Source of the DNA: Albifimbria verrucaria
Taxonomy: Eukaryota; Ascomycota; Sordariomycetes; Hypocreales; Stachybotryaceae
DNA: 64,000 nucleotides
Assembly (NCBI GenBank): GCA_020081605.1
Contig: JAHREC010000036.1
Coordinates: 1 to 64,000, forward strand
Direction of reading: 5' to 3'
Shown: piece by piece, positions 45,531 to 57,625 of the stretch
Position numbering within the stretch: the first letter of the stretch is position 1
Layout of the letters: each line of letters begins with the position of its first letter
The notes under the pieces: generated by a model
Told to the model about the DNA's origin: nothing
Seen by the model: the letters and a program-made list of their open reading frames with translations, nothing else
Databases searched by the model: none
Made by a program: the position numbers and the translations under genes

Positions 45531-46581
45531 GCAACCAACGGAACTGAACACCTGGAAAAGGATAGACTTCATGTGTGTCGCGCTAACCATATCAAGCCTG
45601 CTAGAAACGGCAAATGGTGTGGAGCACCCATACTAGCGCCAAAGTCGAAAGTTGCTCATCAACCACTCATGCAGCGCAAGGTGGCTGAAAGAGGGAACGT
45701 CTGTAGTTCAAATTGATGCAGAATCGACGCTCAGGGTGGCGTAAGCTCGCGACGTGTACCGTGCTTTTAAGATGGTGGTGGGGTGGGTGTAGATGTCTAG
45801 GACACAGGCTCACCCATCACATAATCCTTGTCTGTCTGACCCCCAGCTCGCTGGTGGCTACCAACCGACGACATGCCCAAACATGATGATTGCCTGAGGC
45901 TCCAGCCAGCTAGCCAGCCGGCCGCCCCTCCTCCATTTATCCTACTCTGTACTACGACTTTGTACCGAGCTGGCCCCTTTACACATCAGCAAGACCCAGT
46001 CCCCTCCCGCTCCGATCAGCTTAGAGCAAAAGCATGTAGCGGATTCTGCTTCAGTCAGTATAGTATCATGATGAGATATGAAGAAATGCCAGAGCAGAGA
46101 GAGGATGTGATGATGTACCGCAACGCTCATTCCATCCTGCTGCAGTGCCTGCCGGCCGAAGCCATGACCTTTCGCATCCAACCAGTCGCATGCTACCCTA
46201 CCTCACATACCTGCTGCACTGACTCGTTTGCTCCTTGAAGATCCTTCATGCGCTGGATTCATCTTGCAACCCACCCACCTTTAGTTTCTTGGCCTATGCA
46301 AACAGCCTGTCCTTCTTGTCCAACAACCTACGACATCCCGTTGTTGTCAACTTGAGGAATGTACTAGAGCTAAACTTGTTGGGTGCGTGGTACTCTGAAA
46401 CGGCCAGGCGTTTGGCAGTGTGGCTATTTGGGAATGTCTGCGTGTACGAACCCAGTACGAAGTCAGAAGCACCATGTTGAGCATTTGGGTGGTTTGCATT
46501 AGTTTACCTACCACACTGTAGTCAATACGGTAACGTGAGCCTTTCCCGTAGAGGTAAACCAAGCGGAAAGCCGGATGGGCT

Positions 46582-47110
46582 CTAGGGTATGCCATAGGTA
46601 ACGTCAACAGCATCGTCAAGGGCCCCTAAGAGTGCCTCCGGCGGCGATTGCATCGAGCTGGTCTCGCTACGCTCGATATCACGGATATTAGGGCCTGCGG
46701 CAGCCGGATCAACAGCATTGTCAGAATCGTCACGGTCATCAGGACTCAATGCAGCCAGGTTAGCACTATCGTCAAAGGGCTCAAGGCTCAAAGCAGGCGG
46801 CGGACTAAAGAGCACCTAGAGCACATCACCAAACAAACAAAAAAAAAAAAATTAAAAATAAAAATACATATTGATCTTTGACCAACAGCCGACTGCGATA
46901 TGTCTCCCGACCAGTGGCTGATAAAACGGGTAGGCCCAAACTTAATTGTACTCTCATCAAGTAGCAAAACGAAGCTGCTTTAGGCGTCTTCCACTCGAAC
47001 ACTTCCTGCACTTCACTCGTTCTTTTGCTTTGCTTACCTTTAGTGAACACCGGGGCATGCCATAGGCAACCTCAGCAGCAATGCCAAGGGCCCCGTCGTC
47101 TACTCACTTG
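46582..47110 (-). other. Possible relic gene with duplicated GAL..YG(I/M)P motif
   Basis: A minus-strand frame (VLFSPPPALSLEPFDDSANL, SPDDRDDSDNAVDPAAAG, ETSSMQSPPEALLGALDD) ends in TYGIP and TAG at 46582. An upstream piece (GALGIAAEVAYGMPRCSLK) repeats the end motif. EVFEWKTPKAASFCYLM and LLVKDQY lie between, joined by an AT-rich intron-like stretch (TAT/GTATTT...CTCTAG). The 42-nt DNA around the motif occurs twice (46587-46628 and 47053-47094). The proposed first intron would be only 32 nt, so the model is doubtful. Confidence 0.3.
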
Positions 47111-47703
47111 ACATGCGAATTCCATTTTCGGCCCTGCTTCTGCGCTGAGCCATTTGACAGCCACTCAAAGACGTCGAGTGGCTGTGATAGATCGATCAGG
47201 GACCTTGATGGCATGTTCACTTCCATTTGAGAGGCTACTTAAGTAGCCCGTAAAACTTATCTATCTTGAACGAAACGTCCCCTCCTGAGATTGCCATTGA
47301 TGCTTTGGTTCGGTGTAGGCTAATAATTCAGCTTCGCCTTATAGCCGCCTGTGTTTTGGTCAATGAAACAAAGAGACCCTCATTGGCAGCCGTGAAGTTA
47401 GTTGCGCCAAGGGTTGACTTGTTACAAGCGACATTAGTCACCTTAAAGATTACCTGAGCTGGTGTCAAGGAAACATATCCATTCAATACGCGCTTTATAG
47501 TTAATTTAATGAATCGAATGATAGCTTTTAGTGCTTCCCAAATTTCTACCCCTTGTGCAAGCGCACTTGAAGCCTCCTGGACTGCGTGACTGTGACATGT
47601 GTGATACAGTGGAGACGGGATAACGGGATTGAGGCCAATACCAAATATAATCTTTAACAGAGGACTAAAACCTTACAACCATTAAGGCTTTGATCAAGTC
47701 GTG

Positions 47704-48172
47704 CTATTTGGTTTCTCGCTGTAAGAGGGGAGGTGGACCACTAGAGCAGTGACTGGCCTTCGTTTCCTGCCATTGCGGCTCGTTGCTGCTATTGCAATCG
47801 ACCTTCTTCCAGGCATCCATCATCTTTTCTTCATAAGACGTTTCCATTACCTCAATTCTGTAGAAGGTACGTGCATGGATGCGTTCCTCGTGATAACCCT
47901 GCGTCGCTCATCTCCGGGTTTATATTTAGTCCAGCAAATCATGCAGTAGTTTTCCTCGCCATTCTTATATGTCGCAAGATAGCTCCCATCATCCTGCTTT
48001 TGTGAAGTCGGAACCCATGTTCCATTGTAATGCGTATTTATCCAGTTTGATGCACACTTGGAGACTTCGTAAGTATGAAAGAGTACAGAGGCAGAGAACA
48101 TCTTACACTGCAAGGGAACATATTTTGCACAACAGTTATATCTGTCTTGGGAGTAACTACGATACGACTCAT
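47704..48172 (-). CDS. Small Cys/Trp-containing protein of unknown family
   Basis: From ATG 48172 the first exon reads MSRIVVTPKTDITVV...FPCS. A GTAAGA...CCAAG intron joins it in phase to CASNWINTHYNGTWVPTSQ, then YLATYKNGEENYCMICWTKY. A one-base shift near 47898 (AGGG to AGGGG) carries on to GYHEERIHARTFYRIEV, EEKMMDAWKKVDCNSSNEP and CSSGPPP, ending TAG at 47704. Without the intron, an alternative start is MFSASVLFHTYEVSKCASNW. There is no clear signal peptide in the spliced form. The balanced composition over about 130 residues supports a real gene. A CxxC pair (CMIC) may bind metal. Confidence 0.5.
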
Positions 48173-50732
48173 CTTTGTCGTGGAGCCTAGTGTAAGTCGA
48201 GATGGTTTTTAGTGAGGTCGGTTATGCAAACGAACAAAGGTTCAACGGTGGGATATACTGCGTACTTATAGATAATCGATCACTGGGGTGGGCTGACCCA
48301 TACAACTACTTCCTCCCTGCTTCCAATCTTGACTTTAGGTGGCGGCCTTCTGGTTATACGTCAGCCGCAGAGAGGGAGTTTCATCACCGCTGCAGGGTTT
48401 TGATGTTACAGTATCTTTGCAGTCTGAAGAGCTCGCGGCCGGCATGCCTCTGAAGCCAGGACCTGGTGTGAGTGATAGGCCAACAAGGGATACGAGGCAT
48501 ATGGGGTTGCTATTTTCCGCCTATCACGCCTATCATGAGATCATGAAAGATACGTGGCACCCCATACTCTCCAACTAGAAGGTGGAGTAGACGTATGTAC
48601 GTATGTCTTGGAAACGTGCATCCATGCCACACTGGCCAGGGTGCGGAGTGCTCCGGCCATTTGCAGGTGAGGCTGCAGGACCCTGCACCCTCTCTAGGTC
48701 TCCTCACGTAGGGCATGGGTTAAGCAATGATTTGCCAATGTGTTTAAAAGTTTGTTTAATGTCTTTGCCTTATAGGGTGATACACATTGAAGATCGCGAA
48801 TGAGGTGGCTACTTACATCATGGAGACTTGATGCCAATCTGAGCAGTATTGAACAAAGCATCCAGCAACCCTGACACCACTAGAGAGAGTATAGGTATTG
48901 AAGCTGCTTATCAGCGGAGGGGGTGCGGTGGTGTACTGGAACAGCAATGCTTGTTCCAAGCCCTACGACAATTGCCGATCCAGCCAATGAAAGTCTGCCA
49001 ACAACTAGGCGAGCAAAGAGACAGCAACAGGTCGGCCACAAAATCAGCTACCCCTGACAACCGTCTCGTATTCATCCAGTCGAATGTCAGCTCCTTGCTG
49101 CACTCACTCGTTCGCTTCAATCCAGCAGGCAACAGTCCGCTTCTAACGTGCCTTGATGTGGTTAGCGCCGCGATCTCAGCAGGTTCACCTCCTACGCCCG
49201 CCCCATCCTTCTCATCCCACCGACCAGCTACAGATCTTCCATCGTTTTCCCCTTTGAAATCCCCAAACCAGTCCATCCATCCACGGTACCAGGGCCGAAC
49301 GTGCCTCCGCTGGCTGTGGTGCAATGCAGTCAACGACTAATATCTTCTTGCCATGCCCACTCGCCGTGGCAGAGGCATAGGGCCGCCTCTCCTGTCAACT
49401 CACTTTTGGCATTGTTTTTCTGTTCCCTTTGCCATCGAGGAGTATGACTCGAAGCATCAGCATTGCCAGTGAAATCTGCCACTGAAATTTGCTGCCACAA
49501 TCTGCGTCCTTGTCGTACATGCGCATCAGGTTCATCGGTAGGATTCGACGTGATCGTCAAGACTCCTTCGCTGATTTCGACACCGCCACGCGTGTCAGGC
49601 ACCTAGGTGATTATCAACCCTCGTGTCCCCAGTGATAACGACAACAGCTTCGCCTCTATCTAGCTGCCAAGCACTACGTCTCGACTTCGACGAACCCATC
49701 CGACAGCAAGCCCCAGCCGACGAGGCTACTCCAGCCGGGAATCAACACCATTCCGGCCATCGTCGCCGTCTGCCCTCTTCGGCACCGAACGAGCTACCAC
49801 GAGCGAGCCAACAGAGATGGGGACCATACAGTGAACCATAACGTCCTTCCATCACCATTACCTGCTGTTACTTGATAGCATTTTCCATTTGCCCTCAACG
49901 GCCGGCTGCTCCTTACCACCCTCTCCTTTGAAATCCGTCGAGCTCTGCTACTCCTCGAGTGCGAGGCCGAATTTAGGCTCCTTGTCTCTGGATCAGGAGT
50001 AGAGGTTTTGCGGGCAGCCGGGCAGCCGGGCACAGGTGATGCTGCACATGGACTACGACACAGGACCAATTCGACCAAGTGCCTCATTCTAAGCTCTTGG
50101 ATATAACTAGCAGTCTCTGCTCTCGAACTGGGAGCAACTCAAGGGAACCGCGCAGACGTACGTTCAGGAATCCGTCTCGTATTGTTTATGGGCCTTAAGT
50201 CTTCCCAACATCCGCCGCGACTTGGTGGACGGGTACGCGAACGGTACGCGGACGGTACAGCCTGCTTGGAAGTTCTGTCAACTATCACCATGGCTCTGGG
50301 ATACTGTAACAAGTGCCTGGGATTCCGGGTGAAGATGGCCAGCTTATGCCTTTTCCTTCCGAGATGGCGAAGCCGAGTATCAGGAGACTCGAGTCGAAAA
50401 CCATTCTTTTCCAAAGCACTGGGAAATTGTCAAAAGAACCGGTTGACTGAACCACTACGACGGTGGTGGAATCTGAGCCAGGAACGCAGTCAAGGCAACT
50501 AGAAGAAATGCCCCTGACCATGGCGGCATCCTCCTGCTTAGGTGAAAATGGGTTAACCAACATCAACCACTCCGATCGTTGCAGGCTCGGAGCAAAGGAG
50601 CTGACGACGAAGAAGATGACGTTTCCGAATGTTATTCAATGTGGATCTAACGAAACAACAACTCTCCTTCGTCACATTAAGCGAGAAGCGATTATGGCTG
50701 AGTAACTCATCATGACGACGATAACATACCTC
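48173..50732. other. Intergenic, no gene supported
   Basis: Frames up to 163 codons exist (48849-49340) but none with recognisable features. Confidence 0.35.
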
Positions 50733-51190
50733 CTTGATTTGGATGGACTGGTACGATTCAAGTCCGTCAATTCAACTCGAAGGAGAGTCGACCAAAGGAA
50801 ACCCGACTGAAGAAGACTCGACCACGCAGACTCGATCTTGCCCCAAGCGCTCAACCGTCAGCCAAAGAAGCGACAACAGCGAAAGACAGTGGAACGCATC
50901 GCTTCTACTATCCCAACCTCTGCGAAGCCTACCACAACAACAGCTGGGAGTTTTAGGCTGACTTCATCTTCGGCAGCAGCCGTGATAACTTCTCGACCTC
51001 GATACGAAAGCTGCTTCGAACTCCTACGAATGCTCTGTTGTGTGATGCGAAATTTCAATACGATTGCCTAGGCAGAACCTATGGTGTAATTCGCTACTTA
51101 GGTCAACGATCCAAAGCTTTATGGGGATGGGTGTCGATGATACAACAAACTGCCGGGCGTCTCGAATGCAAACACTGCCAACATCACTGA
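50733..51190 (+). other. Possible decayed coding region
   Basis: One frame stays open for about 150 codons apart from a single TAG near 50957. It reads TRLKKTRPRRLDLAPSA, then GTHRFYYPNLCEAYHNNSWE, then after the stop ADFIFGSSRDNFSTSIRKLL and FQYDCLGRTYGVIRYLG. The stop is preceded by TTT, so TTTTAG could instead be a splice acceptor. No family recognised; chance openness cannot be excluded. Confidence 0.25.
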
Positions 51191-53496
51191 GCGGTTCAAT
51201 ACCGCAGAAGCAGCGGGAGGTCAGTAATGGCGACACAGGCTACAGTATGGGTTTTGAGATATTCTAGTTGGTATCTCATACATGCCACAGCCAAGCGAAA
51301 CAATAACATCACCAGCCTTACTTTTAGATTCTTTTACGTAGGTGTTCAACCTCCCGCGCCACAACACATAATCGCTAACTATCGCGCCCACACACAACGC
51401 ATTTGCGCATGCATCTTTAGTTTCATTGAACAATGTGCCACTCTGAAGCCAGGCTTGACCATCGAATATGTACCAGACCTCGAAACCGAACCGAACGAAA
51501 CCGAACCGAACCGAACCGAACCGAACTGAACCGACGCCAGAAGAATGCAAGAAGTTATCGCACGACGAAGAAGAAGAAGAAGAACGGACGGCCGAATGCG
51601 AAAGAACAATATTGTGTAGGCAAAGGGGTGGCAATTAGTCAATATTCTGGAGGCAACCAAGCCTAGCATAACGATTCGAATACCGACGGAATTGTGATGG
51701 GAGAAGGGATGGGGCATTGGATTTGGACTTGAAGTTCCGGGAATGGAGTATGCGTACGGGGTTGAACAAGCATGGTGACGATATTCCTGATTTCTCTTGA
51801 ACGGTACTGGACAGAGATGGAGAGAAACAAGATGATTTCATAACCACCAAAATCGCCCACTGCCAAGAGCTGTCATGACCATAGTTTCAGACGTAAGCTG
51901 CCGTTTGCTCAACAAGGAATGCCCTGATGATGGTGCTCATGGTTGCTTCTATGAGAGCGTTTTTAAGAACACAAGTACTACAACAACTAACCCATCAACT
52001 TGCAGGCTTGATCTGGCTCAGATGCTGGGCTAGGTTTGCTTCGTCTTCGTACTCTGTAGCTCCCACCGCTTTTGTTTGTGTGCGCCATGACAACCCATGG
52101 CGGACTTGTTGTCTGTTGAGTCTACCCCCTTCAGGAGCTGACAGGGCCGACCTTCTTTCACGTGGGTGAGCCTGGGCTTGAATCTGGCCCCTGGTGGGGA
52201 AAACCTGGTTATCGGCAGGTCCGAGGGGCAAACTGCAGCTTGCGGCATGCCCTTGATGGAAACTATATGGGAAGCGACACCAAACAATGCGACGTCGTAC
52301 CCAGTCAGTGCGAATGGTTGTCGATCGACCAAGATGGAATCTTCTTGGCTGGACAATTCCCTGGGTCAGATCAGAGCGAAGATACAGTTCATTCTATTTC
52401 TCACTCGTAGTGGTGTGAGATCAAGGGAATATGGTACAGAGGGGACCATTTGTAGCGTCTGTCAGGTCACCGTTTTACGCCTTCCAAGCCCCCAACCAGA
52501 AGGTCTCTGGATGGCAAGGTTACCCAGACCACGCTAAAGTTCAATAATCCCCGCACATCAAGAGGACCCAAGTCAAGGGTGATTCGCGTCATGCATCGCT
52601 AATGCAAAGCCAGGGTTAAGCACTTTTTTACCCTTTACGAGAGACGTTGGGATCCGGCCATTTGGGCGAGAGTACTGGCCGAATGAAACAGACAGAAGCC
52701 GGAAAAGCCACCAGCGTCACTCTATGCAAAGAGCTTCGCATCGACTGATATTTATTTATTCGCATTGATAAAGTGCCTGTGTCAGCGTGAAAACCTTGGC
52801 AATCGAGTGTGTGTCCACGTTATCATGTGTCCATCCATGCGGTCACACCCAGCGCATTCCGAGAGGAACCTTTGATGGATTGCCACTGGCTGTGTCGGGC
52901 ATCATATCTGTCTGATTCCTGGCTGGACCCATTGGCGGATGCAGGGAGCGGCACATCACTCTCCCGTCTCGGCACAAGCACTCGTCTTTCCTTGCGCGCA
53001 CGAGTCTACGTGACGATGCGACATCAACTCAAAGGGCATCGGGTGGTGGCATTAGCTCATGTGGCGCCGTCACTAGGTAGAGTGCTTTGCTTCAAACATG
53101 ACCTGAGCTGCAACAAACCACAGGGAGGGTAGCCCCACTGTGGGTGTGTTTGCTCGCTCCAGCAGTACGGAGTACAGGCATCTGTCATCTTTCCACATCC
53201 TTGAGAACGTGGTGATGATGACGAGAATTTACGCTAACGCTCACACCTGTTGTACGCCCAGCAGGGCATCTTGGATGGGTGGGTGGCTCGCGCTAGTGCG
53301 CCCTTGCTTCTTCGATAACGGCATGGGTTGTACAGAGCATGTGAGGACTATTAATACCCAAACTTTCACTCTCGCACCATGCCTTGACAGTTACGACACC
53401 TCCCACCCTTCTTCCACTCAAACAATAACGGTCGCGGAAGCAACACCACTCGCTGAAAAAGAACAACACTCGCTAAATCTGTGATATCTCACCGCA
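51191..53496. other. Intergenic, no gene supported
   Basis: Contains the CCGAA microsatellite at 51478-51532 and a short GAA run near 51565. Nothing else supported. Confidence 0.4.
51478..51532 (+). repeat. (CCGAA)n microsatellite
   Basis: About ten pentanucleotide units with two or three point differences. Confidence 0.93.
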
Positions 53497-53997
53497 ATGT
53501 GCAACTACATCTATGTGAGTCTTCATCACCAATCCTAGGATACGTCTAGCAAAGCAAAGGCATTAAGACATAAACGGCTGCTAAATTCACCAACCATAGA
53601 AAGAGCTAAGCTGTCAACATCACTACCATCTCGTCGAGTCATGGTGCCCTAAATATATCGAGACGGAACGAAGATGTCCTCCGACCATTGTGAGCAAGCA
53701 ATACTGGTAGGCCACATAAGCCATTGAGCTGTTACAAAGTTCAATGAATAATTGCTAATTGATACCATTAGGGGTGATGATATCTGTGGTAGGCTATCCA
53801 TTTCAAGAGTTATCTACACAATCTTTGGATTCTTACTGACCAACAACTCGTGCAGCCGCCTGTCGGGAAAGACGACAACCAAGCAATCATCCTTGGGCCA
53901 AAATGATCCAACGGCCAGTGTCGAGGGTATCATGCTCACAACCGTATGCATATCCTCACCATGTGTCTGCGCAATAAGTAGCCTACAAGTTTTTTAA
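53497..53997 (+). CDS. Small Cys/His-rich fungal protein starting MCNY
   Basis: Exons 53497-53514, 53600-53706 and 53772-53997 are joined by GT-AG introns of 85 and 65 nt, the second with a GCTAAT branch site. The frame reads MCNYIY, KELSCQHHYHLVESWCPKYI, ETERRCPPTIVSKQYWGDDI and CG. A Met-Cys-x-Tyr start followed by CxHH and WC....RC motifs is typical of a group of small fungal proteins with a Cys/His zinc-binding look and unknown function. The third exon beyond CGRLSISRVIY is less family-like, so the true 3' end may differ. No signal peptide. Confidence 0.6.
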
Positions 53998-54612
53998 TTT
54001 TAATTTTAATTTTTCTTGTTATTTTTGGAATTTTAGATTCCGGCGTTTGAAGAGAACAATCAATAGGGAATAATGAACCAACATGGGACGTGGTGGCGAG
54101 ATGGAGAGATTGTATCTGAGGCCCAAGAGTTCTTTGGTATCAGCCCCTGGATCTAAACGTTGGCATTGTTGTAAATTATTTTGCCGTTGAACTACTCGCA
54201 AATTCTTGTACATGCAAAAATACACTTGATCTCATCCAAGTCATTGTCAAAGGTCTACCCTTGTTTTCGCCGCCACCTTGCGACTATCATACTCGCACTT
54301 TGTCGGAAGTATTATCCGAAAACGATACGCCCGGACAGGATTGGGCACTCACATATCTATCCAGAGGTATTTCACGGCATAATTGCGATATAACACTCTG
54401 AGAACACCCGCTGAAGCTTATGTACTATACACTTTCGACTCCTAACCACTGTGAGACAATGAAATTGTTTCTTGTAAGAACATCTCATAGTTCTTGAACC
54501 AATGAACCTCATATGGCTCTCTTGGGGAAGCCTTGGAAGTCGAGTCTTGAGGCTTGTTTATTTTAACGCAGGTTTCCTTGTCCGCCCTTCTCATCTGAAC
54601 CTCTATTACCCT
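53998..54612. other. Intergenic, AT-rich
   Basis: Begins with a low-complexity TTTTAATTTTAATTTT tract. No gene seen. Confidence 0.45.
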
Positions 54613-55785
54613 TCACCACATCCCACATGATTTTGCACCACGTCGATAGTCTATTTGCGTGAATTCGTTGAGACTCGGTTGCTTCATTATGGGCCAATCT
54701 TGCAATGCGAGATGCCCTTTCGCACATGCTACAGCCGCCGAGTAGATCTCAGATGATACTGACGTCAAGGCCTCCACCAAAGAGTCAACCTTCACTAGGG
54801 CTGTGCGCCGTAGTGCTCTTCGTAGAAGTGAATATTTCCGTGCTCTATGTACAGCAGCAGAAAGATGTTCCTCGGAGAGTTTGATGAAATCGAGTGTAGA
54901 CACTCACCTCCCAAAGCCATTGCTTCCGCAGTGGCAGCCTCAAACTCTTCTTCATACGCTTGGGCCTGATGTTTGGGCTACCTGAGACCATTTCTATCCA
55001 GTCCCTGGATCAGTGGTGCAACGACTATTCTCAGTTACTCTGCAGTACTTAGCGCTGGCCGTATAAACCTAAAGTCTTCGTCTTGACAGCTACTTGGCGC
55101 CTGGCTGTGTAACTGTAAGAGTATTCGTCTTGACAGCTTGCTGTATAACTTTGAGAGAATTCATCTTGACACTTCGTTGATTCGACCGGCTAACGGAAGA
55201 TTGACTTACAGAGTAGTTGCTGCTAATGCTCTCCCACCGCGTTTTTGCACATTCCCTAATCCACTATTGTTTGCAATACGCTTCCAGTCCAACTGATCTC
55301 TGTTACGAACTTAAATCCTGGCAAAGATAGTTGAAGGGACTTACCCTGCACATAATGGCTGTGTCTCCCTGTCGGACCTTATCTAGTATTGCCAATAGAA
55401 AGCAGAAGGCGTAGCGTGGCTGTGGCTGCTTGAGAGATGGATCATTCAGCCGAAATATGTCTGGTTCGGCCAAGTAAGTTTTCCGAAGATCATTCCAAAA
55501 TGATTCTCGATCATTGTCACTCAATTCGTTAGTCTTAGTTCTACTGAGCAATGCTTTAAACAATATGAGGGCTCCAGGCCAATCAAACTAGGTTGAATTA
55601 ATCATTTAGGTGGCCATAGGATTGGTAAGACGGCGTACCTCATGGAAAACTGTCGGGCTGTGATTGCGTATTTCTTCTATAATCGAAACCAGAAGTGAAC
55701 AATGCCGCGTATATCGCTTTTCATCCCTCGAAGTGATACCGGAGCCACGATCCATTGACAAGTATGGCTGTGTACTTGATTCCAT
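54613..55785 (-). CDS. Multi-exon gene of unknown function, partly resolved
   Basis: ATG at 55785 (MESSTQPYLSMDRGSGITSR) opens exon 1 (55785-55639). A 51-nt intron joins it in phase to exon 2 (55587-55345), reading FDWPGALILFKALLSRTK and SFWNDLRKTYLAEPDIFRL to LDKVRQGDTAIMCR. A later exon after GTAACAG carries DQLDWKRIANNSGLGNVQK and GGRALAATT to a GTAAGTC donor, but its phase is off by one base. Two frames near 55000-54890 and a 96-codon frame (54903-54613, LDFIKLSEEHLSAAVHRARK) may be 3' exons. The DQLDWKRIA...G..NV.KR segment vaguely resembles a Myb/SANT-type helix. No firm domain. Confidence 0.45.
55057..55174 (-). repeat. About 38-bp tandem repeat, three diverged units
   Basis: Each unit contains TGTATAAC-like, TAAGAG-like and TTCGTCTTGACAGC blocks in order. 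It lies in a probable intron of the minus-strand gene. Confidence 0.8.
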
Positions 55786-56911
55786 ATCGGCCGAAACAGA
55801 TGCTGTCACAAAATTGTACTGGATAGGAGTTAGATTCGGAGGTTTGATCTATAGTTGGTTTTACTGCTGCGGGTTATTCAGCATGATACTTTAAGGGGAG
55901 GTTGCTGGTGCTAGCTGAGCGGATAGAAAAATGTTGAGATCTTGAGGTAAAAAAATTGGTGAAGTTCAGAAATGAGGTTCTAGACACCTTTATATTCTGT
56001 GATAAGGAAGGCATAACAGGTGTGAAGGGACAAATGCTGGACGCCACACCCAGCAACCGTGGCCAATGAATGGTGAGATCTATGAAGTAGGATATGGTGG
56101 TGCTGAGATCTGTTGCTCAAAAAGTGAAAAGGGGTAGCAAAGGCTTATATAAGCAACCCCCTTCTCCCCCTCCTTTTTACCTGTGCGTTCATTCTCACAG
56201 AAGGACCCATATTCTACCACAATCATTGCTCAGGGCAGCTTGGATCGATTATAAAGTCATGCAAAGCGATTAGAAGTGTTACAAGAAGCGGCTATGTTAG
56301 AGGGAGAGTGTTCTAATTATACAAAACAACTTAAGGCGTCTAGCCGCATTGTACTTGCGAATCGATATTGTCGATTTGCGAAAGAATCATCAGACTCAAA
56401 AACAATTCGGGGAGGCAGAGGAGCTCAGGAGTAAAGTTTAACAAAGCCAAGTCAGGTTTTAGGCAAGAATTACCCTGAAACAGTCGCCAATCGGTTTACG
56501 AGATTGGTAGCTTTGTACTCAACATGGCAAGTAGTGGCTACGCATGCGATGTCTAGCAATTGGAGTGGTTACGATGGAAGTACTTTCCAACATCTGGTCA
56601 CTTGAAAGTCCATACTTCGCACCGGCCAAAGCGTGGGAGAGACATTAATCAGAGGAGTCATCGACCAGAAGAGCCTTGATTCAACTACGTCATCACACTG
56701 ACCTTTCAATTGATCTGGGCTTGAGTTTCTTCTTTCCAGAGTCCAAAGCAAGGAACAATGGATGATTCTTCATTTCAGAAGACAAAAATTAAGCTTTTTA
56801 GTCCCTCGATCATAATACCGGCTCTATGAATCGAATAGAGACTTTATTATAGCGAACAAGCACTAAGAATCTGTGACTCAGGGGTCGCAAACTATGTAAC
56901 TTGAGGAAACA
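55786..56911. other. Intergenic, no gene seen
   Basis: No supported gene; a pyrimidine tract occurs at 56158-56180. Confidence 0.4.
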
Positions 56912-57202
56912 ATGGATTCCACACAGGACATATCCGGTGGTATGAAAAGGCTAAGCTTTGTAGGAAACGAGTGGCAACCTCGAAATGAAGGATCTTCCTA
57001 TATACGCTGTGGCCCCTACTGTGGCAAAAGAGCTCACCAGTGCCAACATGCGAGGTCATGGGTTATAGGGGAAATGAAAAGTATCATGATCAATAAAACG
57101 GTATGTAGAGAAAAATTTGTCTGAGGATTCTGTGATTTTTAGGAAACAGCCTCGGTACCAAGCGAGGAAAGCGCATTGCATGTGGCAGCGTCAGGAAGTT
57201 AG
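56912..57202 (+). CDS. Small two-exon gene, unknown function
   Basis: Exons 56912-57100 and 57143-57202 with a 42-nt GTATGT...TTTTAG intron in phase give 82 residues: MDSTQDISGGMKRLSFVGNE, a Cys cluster (SYIRCGPYCGKRAHQCQHA) and an acidic tail ETASVPSEESALHVAASGS. The C...C...C.H spacing could bind zinc. The intron is short but canonical. No family recognised. Confidence 0.45.
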
Positions 57203-57625
57203 ATGCAGTTGTTGTGCTGTATGAGCGTGCTAAAAGGAGATGATGCGATAGGATGCTAAAACAACCAAGAGCGCGTGCAAGCCATGCCGATCGTTTTTAT
57301 AAGTGATGGACTTCTCCACAACCGCGCCTCCTTCGCTACAAGTCAATGCTTCGCCTTGTTTTTGCTGCCATCCTCTAACCCACAATGATCGCTGTCATAT
57401 CGACTGCGTGCTTATTGACATTGATGCTCACTCTCTATGCTAGTGTTGGGCAATAATATCCTCAGGTCGAGTCTGGCGAGGTTCTTGTGTCGACCGCGAT
57501 AGCGCAACCATCATCTGACGCCGGATTGGTGTCCCTGTTTCATACTAGTTGGATTTCTGCGGATGGCAAGCTCTTCAGAGGCAGATGATGGGTTACGGGT
57601 TTGGCGCTCTCCACATTTCGCTGTG
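57203..57625. other. Intergenic
   Basis: No feature seen. Confidence 0.4.

Larger units (their letters stand above)
44144..46581. other. Gene-poor interval with microsatellites
   Basis: No supported gene. It includes a (CCTT)n tract at 45283-45318 and a TG-rich tract at 45497-45530. Confidence 0.45.

Noticed and set aside
51480..51530. Asn-Glu-Thr-Glu-Pro repeat protein from the CCGAA tract
   Set aside because: A pentanucleotide microsatellite shifts frame with each unit; no supported gene surrounds it.
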